Source: Leguminivora glycinivorella
Lineage: Eukaryota > Arthropoda > Insecta > Lepidoptera > Tortricidae
Direction of reading: 5' to 3'
DNA length: 64,000 nt
Assembly: GCF_023078275.1 (NCBI RefSeq)
Contig: NC_062979.1
Span: 12,406,502-12,470,501 of the forward strand
In this document: positions 45,050 through 55,597 of the stretch, piece after piece
How positions within the stretch are numbered: the first letter of the stretch is position 1
Layout of the letters: each line of letters opens with the position of its first letter
Translations under genes and position numbers: made by a program
The notes under the pieces: model-generated
The model's input: the letters and a program-made list of their open reading frames with translations, nothing else
Told to the model about the DNA's origin: nothing
Databases searched by the model: none

Positions 45050-45463
45050 TTATACTGAAAGATAAAAGTCATAAAAAATAATATCAAAATACAAGGAAAT
45101 AATGAATAAATAATAATTTATAATATCATTTTTGCAAAATACTTTTTTTTGGCAGCTGCCTTTGAAAATGTTACATTGCATTATTTGTATTGCGCAGGGT
45201 AGACCCACAACACGTACAGCGTATTGTTTCGCAGCCTTTTTCACAACCGCAATTGACCAAGTATACCCATTCATACCGTATCTCCCTGTTTTCAGACCAC
45301 TGCAGTACTCAACTATCATTGTACGTCTTCCAACCCCAGGGTGATGGCATAGGCATATAAGTAATATCCACAGAATATGGGGCGTTGTTATACGACACGG
45401 AGCGCAAGTGCCGATGTTGGTTACTAATTTATTTTTGGTGGTAAACAGTTTCTTGCTCACCAA
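45050..45463 (-). CDS. Unrecognised 137-codon frame in foldback core
   Basis: Minus-strand open frame of 137 residues inside the central region of the giant foldback, overlapping the unpaired left-side segment. There are several Cys and His residues but no recognised transposase or zinc-finger spacing. Its first part overlaps a paired arm, so it cannot be an independent host gene in the usual sense. It could be a remnant of transposase or captured sequence, or chance. Confidence 0.15.
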   Translation of the reverse strand: MVSKKLFTTKNKLVTNIGTCAPCRITTPHILWILLICLCHHPGVGRRTMIVEYCSGLKTGRYGMNGYTWSIAVVKKAAKQYAVRVVGLPCAIQIMQCNIFKGSCQKKVFCKNDIINYYLFIISLYFDIIFYDFYLSV

Positions 45464-46020
45464 GTTCAGATGAAATTTTCAATCATGGCGATTATTCCTC
45501 CAGGAAGACTTTGTAGTTACTGCGATGTTTCTATCAAAGCTGGTATAACTTCAGGGCGTGCAAACAATGTTTTAGAACATGATTTTTTCTTTTTGTATTG
45601 AAAAAAGAAGTGGTGTCATACGTAAAGGCGTAAAAACCACGAAGAGCAGTCGGTCTTCCAGTGTCCAGTGTTGGCTATTTTATAACTTATACTCTGGTAG
45701 GTTATTCTCCTTTGAAATATTAAGAAAATATACTAGACAAGACTTTGAACTTTCCCAATATAATGAGCTCCATAGATCCCATGCTTAAATGCCAAATTGG
45801 GACCGTTCTTAACACATATTTTAGTGAGCAAGCGTGGACTTTACCACCCTGAACTCACTCGAGGCCTCTTCATGAGGCAAAGACCTTTCGAGGCTCTAAG
45901 CTAGGTCCAAACCCGAATCTAGCCACTGACTTTACGTCTATCCTTCACCCGTACTTCAGACTTCAGTAGTTTTTATTTAAATACCAAGACATCTGTATCC
46001 CCTGTAGTCCCTGAGATACA

Positions 46021-46200
46021 ATGAGGCTATCGGCTTCTTCCGGTTACGTTCCTATGGTTTACCCTGAAATAGCAGAGCAAATGTTTTCTGAGGAAGTAAA
46101 TTGTTTAGACAAAAAATTCACCACATCAACAGGCTACAGTTTCTGGAAAAAGCCTTGTTGGTTGTCAGTGTATTCCTGGAGGAATAATGTCCAAGCTTGA
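46021..46200 (+). CDS. Short open frame (59 aa) in foldback core
   Basis: ATG at 46021 to TGA at 46200. Translation begins MRLSASSGYVPMVYPEIAEQ and has aromatic-rich WKKPCWLSVYSW near the C terminus. A stop lies two codons upstream of the ATG. No domain is recognised. It lies in the central region between the arms; the 3' end overlaps an inverted-repeat arm. Confidence 0.15.
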   Translation: MRLSASSGYVPMVYPEIAEQMFSEEVNCLDKKFTTSTGYSFWKKPCWLSVYSWRNNVQA

Positions 46201-46565
46201 AAAGTTCACCTGCGGCCTATATATGATCCTTTATCGGTGAACTTGGTGCGCAAGGAACTGTTTCCAACCAAAATTAATAACCAGCATCCCACCAACATCG
46301 TCAGCACTACAATAAAATACGCTCCTTGTCGTATAACAAGCAGACCATCTCCAAACGTAGGCTAAGTAGACGAGAAAAGAAAATAAGTTATTTTATACAT
46401 AGATATTTCTGTAGCCCCCTACAAAAGTTGGCGAGAATTATCTCTGGAGTTCTCGGAAAGGACAATTGCTATTAATACAAATGTTATGTTATGTGCATTT
46501 AAGTTCGAGGGCGAGAGGCTGGCAACCTGTCACTGCAATGTCATAGTTTCGTTTTCTTTCAACCC

Positions 46566-46660
46566 CTTATTTGCCAAGAGTGGCACTGAAACCTGAGTAG
46601 TTTCATGTGCTTTGCCTACCCCTTCATGGGACACAGGCGTGATTGTATGTATGTATGTAA
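46566..46660 (+). repeat. LINE 3' tail nested in foldback right arm
   Basis: TTTGCCAAGAGTGGCACTGA, GTAGTTTCATGTGCTTTGCC and GGCGTGATTGTATGTATGTA. It has no partner in the left arm, so it inserted after the foldback formed. Same family as 19216-19307. Confidence 0.7.
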
Positions 46661-47715
46661 GTTCTTTTAGGTAGGTATTAAAATAAAAATTATGATCATC
46701 AAAGTTTACGGGGGTTATCTAAATATACCTAAACTCGGAATAAAAAACTAATAATGTATATAAATACTAAAAACATTGATTCTGAACAGTAATATAGTAA
46801 GTTGTGACCAAAATAAATAATCAGTCTTGCGTGTATAGCGGTATCAAACGATACGATGCATCACATCAAGTGCAAAGACGTCTTTCAAACCCGCGCGCTT
46901 CATTTGCAATGCGTATAGTTCAAAAAATAATGAACAGATTTTAATGTTTTTTGTTTTATTTTGCAGATGATATTATCAGATTTTATTTCAATAAATAAAA
47001 ATGTGACCATATCGTAGAAAAACTATTCTTAAATTTCGTGAGAATACAAAAAAAAATTGAAAATTTCATATTTTTCTTATTATTCGGCCGCCATCTTTAA
47101 TTTTTTAAATGATTTTAATTTTTATATTAATAAACGTTTTAATACAAACTGATAGCCACCCCAACTATTAAAATCGGTGCAGCCGTTATGATTCCAAATT
47201 TTTTTACATCACGTGCAAAAACATCTTTCAAATCCGCGCGCTCCATTTGAAATGGGTATAGTTCAAAAACTACTCAACAGAATTTCATGATTTTTATTAT
47301 ATTATGTAGATAATATTATCAGGTTTAATTTAAATACATAAAAATGTGGCCATGTCGTAGAAAATTTATTGGTAAATTTCACGAGAATGAAAAAAAATGT
47401 TTGAAAATTTCATATTTTTCTTATTATTCGACCGCCATCTTAAATTGTTTTATGATTTTAATTTTTTATATTAATAAACTCTTTAATACTAACTGATAGA
47501 CACCTCAATCATCAAAATCGGTGCAACCGTTATGATTCTATAAATTTTTAAAAATATGCGGCCGCCATTTTGGAAAATGTCCGCCATCTTGAATTCTAGT
47601 GGATGAAAATCGTGTTTCCTCGGATGAAATCATTTGTATTGGTCCCTAGTATCACTGTGCAAAGTGGTTTGCTTTCTGCATAAAATGCAGTTTTTTTCCG
47701 TAAGCCCTATGACTA

Positions 47716-49240
47716 TCCCGGTCCAGACAATATAAGCAACAAAATTCTGAAAGTCATCGGTCCTAAGATTGCTGAACCACTTGCGACGATCTTCAATCGA
47801 AGCATCGAATGTGGTATATTCCCTAAAGCGTGGAAAACAGCGGCAGTCGTACCAATTCACAAGGGAAAAGCGAAAGATGAACCGAGCAACTACCGGCCGA
47901 TATCACTTCTCAGTTCTTTCTCTAAACTTCTTGAACGGGTTGTTAATAAAAGAGTGGTCAATTATCTGGAATCCAAATCTATTTTAACAGATCGTCAGTT
48001 TGGCTTTAGGAGGGGGATATCGACCGAAGACGCTGTCACGCTTTTAACAAAAATAGTCTCAACCCATATGGACGAAGGCCGGGCTTGTGTCGGAGTCTTC
48101 CTGGACCTAGCAAAGGCATTCGACACAGTGTCTGTTCCGGTATTATTAAGAAAGCTAGAAGCGCACGGGTTCCGAGGAAATACTCTGAAATGGTTCGAAA
48201 GCTATCTGACTGAAAGAAATCAATGTGTAAAGATAGGTGAGCATGTGAGTGTCCTGAGACCAGTGTCTTTTGGTGTGCCCCAAGGAAGTATCCTGGGTCC
48301 TACGCTATTTCTGGTGTACATGAACGACATCTCACTCATACCTTTACAAAATGCGGAGATATTATGTTACGCCGACGACACGGCTTTAATTTTTCACGGG
48401 AGTTCATGGAAGGACGTCTATGTTCAAGTCGAGCGAGGTATGACGTTAGTGGCAGGGTGGTTGAAGCAGAACTTATTAACACTGAACACATCAAAAACTA
48501 ATTTCTTATGTTTTCATAAGACTTCGGCTTCCTCACCTGGAGCAAATCGGGAGCTTAAAATTCACAGGGTCAATTGTGTAAATTCCCTAGACACAGACTG
48601 TGCCTGTGATCACATGACCAGAACGACCTTAACTAAGTACCTTGGCATCGTCATAGACGAAAAACTAAACTTCAGGGAGCATGTGGCAGCAGTCTCGGCC
48701 AGAGTTAGAAAGCTGATTCACATAATGAAAATTTTACGAGAGTCAGCTGAATTTTCTTTATTAAAAACTATATATTTATCACTAGGGCAGTCTATAATTA
48801 ATTACTGCATTTTAGCATGGGGAGGTCAATCCTCTGCCACTCTACTGAAATTGGAAAGAGCACAAAGGGCGGTGTTGAAAGTTGCGCTGAAGAAACAAAT
48901 TATGTACCCAACGCAGGCATTGTACTACGAAGCACAGGTACTTAGTGTTCGAAAACTGTATTTGATGAGGGTAGCACTGCATGTGCATAAAACAGTTCTT
49001 AACTCACCCAACTACGACAATCTACTCAAACATCGTTTATTTAGAATTCCCACCACAGGTGTTAATACCAAATTTGCATACCATTTTTCAACATTTTTGT
49101 TTCCCCGTATTTACAACCGCTTAGTTAGTTTGTATGAGTTTAAAAATCTCTCCATCTACAAGACAAAAAAGTTGCTATCCAAAAGCATGATAAATCTCTC
49201 TTATGTAGATACGGAAAATCTAACGAAGATTACGTCATAA
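47716..49240 (+). pseudogene. CR1/L2-group LINE reverse transcriptase, 3' part
   Basis: Open from 47716 to the stop at 49240 (about 508 codons). In order: ISNKILKVIGPKIAEPL, AVVPIHKGKAKDEPSNYRPI (RT motif 2), FGFRRGISTEDAV, FLDLAKAFDTV (motif A with catalytic Asp), SFGVPQGSILGPTLFLVYMN (motif B), CYADDTALI (catalytic motif C), TKYLGIVIDE (motif E), then the thumb and C-terminal AWGGQSSATLLKLERAQRAV. All catalytic RT residues are present with no internal stop. Any internal GTG at 47954 is not a real start. The 5' part (43102-43906) is separated by the foldback insertion. The clade call (CR1/L2/Daphne-like) is from motif similarity only. Confidence 0.85.
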
Positions 49241-49738
<498 letters not shown>

Positions 49739-49924
49739 TCCATGTATATTATTTTACTCATAATAGTTATGTATACTGGATATAGTCACCATAAAGTTGT
49801 ACGAGATTTAATAAAGACACCAACAAAACATGGTACACCAGCAAGTGCAACGTACCAGCAATAATCATTAAATTCTCGAGTGTACTAGCGTTAACGTCAT
49901 CAACAGTGTTAATATCAGGCACAG

Positions 49925-50065
49925 TGAGTAAGGCCACAGTGGGAGACAGTTAGCCTACGGCGCTAACGTTGGCTAGATAAAGCCGACTGTGGGACATTTG
50001 CGCCTTTGGTCCTTTTCCACTGGGTCCGACACAAGCGCAATATTATCCTCGTCCTGACAGTTAAG
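49925..50065 (+). repeat. Repeat with TAGATAAAGCC(G/A)ACTG, copy 1
   Basis: CACAGTGGGAGACAGTTAG, TAACGTTGGCTAGATAAAGC and TTTTCCACTGGGTCCGACAC recur in order at 50945-51063 and in part at 51930-52030. Family unidentified. Confidence 0.5.
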
Positions 50066-50078
50066 TAACAGCGTGCGT

Positions 50079-50239
50079 AGCCGAATGGCATTTCTCCGAC
50101 GCCAAACGAAAACGAAACGCCGCGCCAGTTTGTCCGGCTCTCTCGCGCCAATACGCACGAGCGATAGAGATAGATATCTACTAGCGTTTCGTTTCGTGAG
50201 CGTTTCGTGAGCGTTAGTGCCATTCGGCTACGCACCCAG
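50079..50239 (-). mobile_element. GTAGCCGAATGGC MITE copy
   Basis: GCGTAGCCGAATGGCATTTC at left and GTGCCATTCGGCTACGCACC at right, same orientation as the inverted copy at 26353-26502; inserted between copies of other repeats. Confidence 0.85.
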
Positions 50240-50359
50240 GAAAGACTTTTTGTATAACTTGCTGAGAAATCAAGTTAAGGTATGTTACGAGAAGCAGTTT
50301 GACACAGATTGGCGCGCTAACTGGACTCGCAGCACGACTTTCGGTGCCCCGGCCTTTAA

Positions 50360-50482
50360 CACTTTCGCTACCAAGAACCCGACTGTCGGGCACACCGCTC
50401 GTAGAAGCGTAGCCGATTACATGAGTTTCCCCGTATGTAGCGAAAATGTCGTAGCGCCGCGTAGAGCCCGGTTTCGAAAGTG
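50360..50482 (+). mobile_element. TTAA-flanked MITE, copy 1 (piggyBac-like)
   Basis: TTAA (50356-50359) then CACTTTCGCTACCAAGAACC at left; GGTTTCGAAAGTG then TTAA (50483-50486) at right. The ends CACTTTCG/CGAAAGTG are inverted repeats and the TTAA flanks match piggyBac-type target sites. Inverted copies lie at 54249-54371 and 55301-55433. Confidence 0.8.
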
Positions 50483-50628
50483 TTAAGTCCTTTTTTGGAA
50501 CTTCAAAATCAGAAGCCTGAATAGGGAAAAACTACCTATTCTTTTAGTTTTACCTAAATCTTGAAACAAAGGAAAATCTACCCTATTTATTAAATAATTT
50601 GGTTTAAATTTCAATGGTGGGCAGGACG

Positions 50629-50858
50629 ATATAAATTGAAATAGATATCACACACGAAAGAAATGATAAGTTCCGCTGGTGGCCGAGCCGGGAATCGAAC
50701 CCGAGTCTTCAGCTTACGCGGCTAACGTCATTACCACTAGACCACCCGCCCGTCGTGGTACCAGGTAAAATTTCTCTAGTGTATGTTATCCATGATAAGG
50801 CTAGGCGCCTTTTTGCTCTTTTTTTTCTTTCGTGTATGATATCTATTTCGATTTATAA
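50629..50858 (-). mobile_element. Hairpin-flanked tRNA-like unit
   Basis: Left arm ATAGATATCACACACGAAAG (50641-50660, extended outward by TATAAATTGAA) is inverted at about 50826-50858 (CTTTCGTGTATGATATCTAT). Between them, on the minus strand, lies GGGCGGGTGGTCTAGTGGTA (A-box) and ACTCGGGTTCGATTCCCGGC (B-box with a paired T-stem), a tRNA-like sequence over 50697-50757. The acceptor stem pairs poorly, so it reads as SINE-derived and not as a functional tRNA. Confidence 0.6.
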
Positions 50859-50944
50859 TTTATATATAGTAGTGTAAAACTTGGAAAAGAACAAATAAAA
50901 AAATATTCAATAAAATGATTTGTTCGCAGTATTATGTTAGTGTT

Positions 50945-51063
50945 AGTGAAGAGGCCACAGTCGGCAAAGTGGGAGATAGCGCTTAACGTTAGCTAGATAA
51001 AGCCAACTGCGTGATATCTGATTATTTACTCTTTTCCACTATGTCCTACACAAGCACAGTAAT
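50945..51063 (+). repeat. Repeat with TAGATAAAGCC, copy 2
   Basis: GGCCACAGTCGGCAAAGTGG, TAACGTTAGCTAGATAAAGC and TTTTCCACTATGTCC match copy 1 at 49925-50065. It directly precedes the pogo-like element. Confidence 0.5.
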
Positions 51064-51069
51064 TAAGTA

Positions 51070-51915
51070 CAGTGGAGACTGGATAAGTGGAACCTGGGTA
51101 AGTGGAAAACCTCTTTAAGTGGACCCAAGTTCTCGGTCCCAGTCCCTTAGCAACGAATTACCTCTATAAGTGGGTCTATTTTGGGACCTCTATAAGCGGA
51201 ATCCATTTTTTCGTAAATTTCTTATTTTTACTTCTGCAACTGGAAGCAGTCGCCTCCGAAACCTCTATGAGTGGAAAAGCTTGGCGTTATAAAATTTGTA
51301 TTTTTAATAAACCGCCACAAGGAGGGTAGTTTGTTTCGTTAACATTTAGTTTGTGTTTTAACATTATATTTTGTATGAGATTACACATCGTTCAGTTTGG
51401 TTTTAGCTGCGGTGCGGTGCCGTGCTATTAGATATGCAATGTCTAAGCACACAATCTAGTGTTTATCTCTTCGGGATAACTTAAAAAAAGTCGGATTTTT
51501 TAATTAAAGTACAATTGGTATATTGATTTATTTAACCATGCTGGTTTCTCATGCATAAATAAATAATAGGACTGATTTGTTTAAATATAAGTTACTTTAT
51601 AACAAAGGAAAGAATTGTTTTTGTATAACAGTATTATGGATAATTTACACTATTGCTTTTTGAAGTCAGGATTACATACCTATTTTTTGTTGATTTATAT
51701 CTACATGCATATTAAATAAAAGATACATATTTGACCATAGGTGACCTCTATAAGCGACATTACTAGCATCGACAACCTCTATTAGCGAGAGCCTCTGTAA
51801 GTGAGAAAACGTTTTATTTGAACCTGGTTAAGTGGAAAACTGGATAAATGGAAAACCTGGATAAGCGAAACTAAACAGCTGGTCCCTTGCGATTCCACTT
51901 ATACAGTTTCCACTG
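51070..51915. mobile_element. pogo/Tc1-like non-autonomous element with TA duplication
   Basis: CAGTGGAGACTGGATAAGTG at 51070 and CACTTATACAGTTTCCACTG ending 51915 are imperfect inverted repeats flanked by TA (51068-51069; 51916-51917). Near both ends, diverged copies of CCTCTATAAG(C/T)GG are repeated at least seven times. This architecture fits pogo/Tigger elements. The 75-codon frame at 51102-51329 shows no DDE transposase, so the copy is non-autonomous. Confidence 0.75.
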
Positions 51916-51929
51916 TAATAGGTTTAAAG

Positions 51930-52030
51930 AATAACGCCACAGTTGCCTGTTTCCACTGGGTCCAACACAACTGAAATAGTAGGTTAGTAATACCTAATGA
52001 GACCATTAGTCGGCAAGTGGGGAAAGTTAA
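51930..52030 (+). repeat. Partial third copy of the TAGATAAAGCC repeat
   Basis: CGCCACAGTTGCC, TTTCCACTGGGTCCAACACA and TTAGTCGGCAAGTGGGGAAA retain parts of the unit seen at 49925 and 50945. The pogo-like element at 51070-51915 therefore lies within a run of this repeat. Confidence 0.35.
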
Positions 52031-52397
52031 GGTATTCACGCCATATCGGGCCAGGGCCGGGACGGGAGCTACTACGTTTTTTCTATGAAAAAAAATACAT
52101 TGTTTATCTCAAAAAATACACCTAAAATATGATAAAGCAATAGGTACATCGTCACCAGAGCTTATCACGCCAAATCGGGCCCGGTACGTTTCCGTTTTAG
52201 GGGTAGGTACACCGAAATTAAATAAAAATGTTGACAGTTATGAACATGAATGTCGACAACAGTGGAGAACGGCACTGAGTGCGGCTTACTTCACTTCCGT
52301 GAAACTTGTTAGTTCTGCCTTGCAGCTGCTTAAATATTAACTAACAATGAAAATATATTTAACAGAGCCTCTGTATTTAACTGGCAGAGTATAAGTG

Positions 52398-52508
52398 CGT
52401 TTTCATATTATCCGATCCGATATCGGATGTCGGTCCGATATCCCATACATTACAGGCGCCATCTTGGATATTTTCCACACATCATCGGATCGGATAATGT
52501 GAAAACGG
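52398..52508 (-). mobile_element. MITE CGTTTTCACATTATCCGATC, copy 2
   Basis: Inverse of the element at 30358-30484, with CAGGCGCCATCTTGG in the middle. One arm has lost part of its GATATCGG palindrome. Confidence 0.8.
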
Positions 52509-52636
52509 ACTAAGTATTAAGGGTATAATTCATATTTCACAACCAAAAACATTTTGACAATTTAAAATTATTTAGGCGGTTATGCGTCACGTCACTACAC
52601 TATAAGTAACTGAAAAAAATCGGTTACACAACCAAA

Positions 52637-53034
52637 AAAACCGGCCAAGTGCGAGTCGGACTCGCTCACCGAGGGTTCCGAATACGTCCAAACGGATTTT
52701 TTTTTACAATTTGCTTTAAAATTCTTCTTTTCCACAATAAAAAAAATATAAAAAATAGTTTATTTACGTTCTATTTGAGCTCTTTCTAACGATACTGCAC
52801 TTGACCTAGTAACTTGAAATTTACAGTTAGCCCCCTCTCATTTTGGCCATTTCATATAATTAAAATTATTAAATTTATGAAAATTATGCTTTCTATTCGT
52901 AGACGTTAACAATGTTCATAACTATGCCTAACAAATAGATATCATAAGTAGTTCTCGAGATATTTAGTAATGTGACAGACGGACAGAGTCGCACCATAAG
53001 GGTTCCTTCTGTACCTTTTTGGCACGGAACCCTA
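52637..53034 (+). repeat. CCGGCCAAGTGCGAGTCGG repeat, short copy
   Basis: AAACCGGCCAAGTGCGAGTC then GGACTCGCTCACCGAGGGTT at left; GACGGACAGAGTCGCACC and GGCACGGAACCCTAAAA at right. It shares its last 300 bp closely with 28661-29504 and lacks about 450 bp of the middle. Confidence 0.75.
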
Positions 53035-53810
53035 AAAATCATTCAGAAATTATTTTATATAATACGATCTTATGCTCAACTATATTTGGTATCAAATTTT
53101 TCTATGGTTGTGTACGGCTATAACATAATATGAGCATCTATAATTTTATAATTTTGCTCGTTACAGGTAGAGTAACATATTTAATATAAATGTAGAGAAA
53201 AAGTAGGATATTATCCTCTTTTTCTTTCTAGGCTTACATATTCTAAACCCGAAAACGGATTCCAGAAACGCAAACCACTACACCGGATAAGTATTGGAAA
53301 TATATTAAAATTTAATTTGCTAGAAAGCGCAACCAAACCTTGCCAAGGCGTTATTCAGAAAGAACACCATTAGATACAATAAGAACATAATTTTACCTAA
53401 TATTCTATTTCATATAGATTTAATTGTAATCAAAACTTTATACTGCGTTGTGCCAGGCGCTGAATCTATAATTTCACTTGACGATATTTGTGTTGTGATA
53501 TGTCAACATAAAACAGTACAATAATATATAACGTATGTATGTATGTATGGTATACCATGAGATCGACGAAATAAATTAACTTATTTTCCTTTCTTACTCT
53601 TCTTTCGGATGTCAAACTCAACGCATTCAAATCTCAACGTAATTGTAGATAATCGAACTTGCATAATTATACATACACTCGAACTATATTCCAGTAAAAA
53701 TCTTGGACTATTGCCAGCAATAATATCGCTATGCATTCAAATTGAAACCATAATAATTATTGTAGTTAGGTATTTCTGAATACTCTCAACAAGGAAGGCC
53801 TCAGCCGCGA
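53035..53810. other. No gene seen
   Basis: AT-rich with a short GTAT microsatellite near 53535. Confidence 0.35.
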
Positions 53811-53878
53811 ACTCACGTAGACCAACGTAGAGCCTCGTAGCTGCTCGTAGCTCCGTAGCGCGTAGACGCGACGTAGCC
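53811..53878. repeat. CGTAG pentamer cluster
   Basis: At least seven CGTAG pentamers in about 65 bp. The same pentamer is abundant in the TTAA MITEs of this window, so it may be a fragment of that kind of element. Confidence 0.4.
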
Positions 53879-54248
53879 ACTAACACTACTCGTAAATAAA
53901 ATTTATTGCTAGAACTTTCTACACGTACATGTTGTTTTGCATTAAAGCTAAGTTCTCTTGTGGTCGATATAATCGGAGTAGTTTTAAAAGGAGTCTAGAC
54001 TGGTACGAAACTTCTAGGCTATAGAGAAATAGAGGGTGAATGACATTTTTAAGGGCCCATAGGATTGTCGACCTTTCAGTGGAACACAATTTAGGCTTAA
54101 AATATTAAAAAAAAACTGTCGTGTCATATTAACTTCTCAGTTATTCAGCGCTGTTTTACTTTTGACTGACAAGCTGACTCCAGTGAACATAGTGATATTG
54201 TATTAATAAACGTGTGATGTATTTTCATCAAATATAAATTTCAATTAA

Positions 54249-54371
54249 CACTTTCGAAACCGGGCTCTACGCGGCGCTACGACATTTTCGCTACATACGG
54301 GGAAACCCATGTAATCGGCTACGCTTCTACGAGCGGTGTGCCCGACAGTCGGGTTCTTGGTAGCGAAAGTG
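54249..54371 (-). mobile_element. TTAA-flanked MITE, copy 2
   Basis: TTAA at 54245-54248 and 54372-54375; CACTTTCGAAACCGGGCTCT and TTCTTGGTAGCGAAAGTG ends. Inverted relative to copy 1. Confidence 0.8.
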
Positions 54372-54375
54372 TTAA

Positions 54376-54764
54376 TAAATAACAACTAAAATATGTTTCC
54401 TTAGTGGACCACGATTGCAGTGACTTTATTCGGCAAATTATTATTCTAAAATACGAATTAAACGTACGTGATCTCAATGTAAGTGTGAAATGTAATAATA
54501 CACCATACAAAAATAGTTTAATGGATATTGAAATTTAATTTCCACAGTAGCGTTTCCTCTAGTCATATTAGCTGCTTCCATAGACTTCTTTTGATAGACT
54601 CCGCTTGACAAAATCCACGCAAAGGGATTTGGTCATCACAGATGAATAATTTTATAATTTAAAAAATAGTGGGTTTTCTTTGTTACTACAGAATCTATGA
54701 TTTGTTTTATTTGTTTTTGTGTGGGAATCTTAACCTATTGTTTTAAATATCGAGGTCAGTTTTT
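54376..54764. other. No gene seen
   Basis: AT-rich spacer between mobile elements. Confidence 0.3.
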
Positions 54765-55297
54765 AGGGTTCCGTAGTCAATTAAGAACCCTTATAGGTTC
54801 GCCATGTCTGTCTGTCCGTCCGTCCGTCCGTCCACGGATAATCTCAGTAACCGTTAGCACTAGAAAGCTGAAATTTGGTACCAATATGTAGGTATATCAA
54901 TCACGCTAACAAAGTGCAAAAATAAAAGTGGAAATAAATGTTTTATTAGAGTACACGTAAAGTGGGGAGTGATTTTTTTTTTCATTTTTACCCTAACGTG
55001 TGGTATATTGTTGGATAGGTATTTACAAATGAATAGGGGTTTCTTAAAACCATTTTTTGATATTGCTTATATTTTCGGAAATAATCGCTCCTAAATTAAA
55101 AAAAATGTCTACCCCCCCCCTCTAACTTTTGAACTATAAGTTTAAAAAGTATGAAAAATAATCACAAAAGTAGATCTTTATAAAAACTTTCTAGGAAAAT
55201 TATTTTGAACTGATAGGTTGAACAGTTTTTGAAAAAAATACGGGAAACTACGGAACCCTACACTGAGCGTGGCCCGACACGCTCTTGGCCGGTTTTT
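54765..55297 (-). repeat. Related GGGTTCCGTA repeat, inverse
   Basis: Starts TAGGGTTCCGTAGTCAATTA followed by a TCCG run (CCGTCCGTCCGTCCGTCC), and ends GGAACCCTACACTGAGCGTG and CGACACGCTCTTGGCCGG. On the minus strand this reads as a CCGGCCAAGAGCGTGTCGG variant of the family at 28661 and 52637. Confidence 0.65.
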
Positions 55298-55300
55298 TAA

Positions 55301-55433
55301 CACTTTCGAAACCGGGCTCTACGCGGCGCTACGACATTTTCGCTACATACGGGGAAACCCATGTAATCGGCTACGCTTCTACGAGCGGTGTACCCGACAG
55401 TCGGGTTCTTGGTAGCGAAAGTGTTAATAATCA
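55301..55433 (-). mobile_element. TTAA-flanked MITE, copy 3
   Basis: TTAA at 55297-55300 and 55434-55437. Nearly identical to copy 2 (54249-54371), and inserted at the T-rich end of the preceding repeat. Confidence 0.8.
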
Positions 55434-55439
55434 AAACTG

Positions 55440-55597
55440 GGTGGCTAGCCGAATGGCACAATCGCTCACGAAACGCGCACGAAACGAAGCGCTAGTAGAT
55501 ATCTATCTCTATCGCGCTTGCGTATTGGCGCGACAGAGCCAGCGGCGTATCGCTTTTGTTTGGCGTCGGAGAAATGCCATTCGGCTACGGGGCCTGA
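55440..55597 (+). mobile_element. GTAGCCGAATGGC MITE copy
   Basis: GGGTGGCTAGCCGAATGGCA at left and TGCCATTCGGCTACGGGGCC at right; almost identical to copies 1 and 2 at 26 kb. It lies a few bases after the TTAA MITE. Confidence 0.85.

Larger units (their letters stand above)
43907..47713. mobile_element. 3.8-kb giant foldback transposon with TA duplication
   Basis: GTCATAGGGCTTACGG at 43907 is inverted ending at 47713, each flanked by TA (43905-43906; 47714-47715). About 1.1 kb at each end (43907-45050 and 46370-47713, the latter including a nested tail) pairs, with CAAGATGGCGGACATTTTCC and GAGGAAACACGATTTT in each arm. Pairing resumes inward: 45385-45510 with 46170-46340 (CACCAAGTTCA, TTATTCCTCCAGGAA). 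The left side has an unpaired segment at about 45060-45385. It sits inside a LINE reverse transcriptase gene, so it is younger than the LINE. Confidence 0.85.

Noticed and set aside
50697..50757. Functional tRNA gene
   Set aside because: A/B boxes and T-stem are good but the acceptor stem pairs poorly and the unit lies in repeat-derived sequence.
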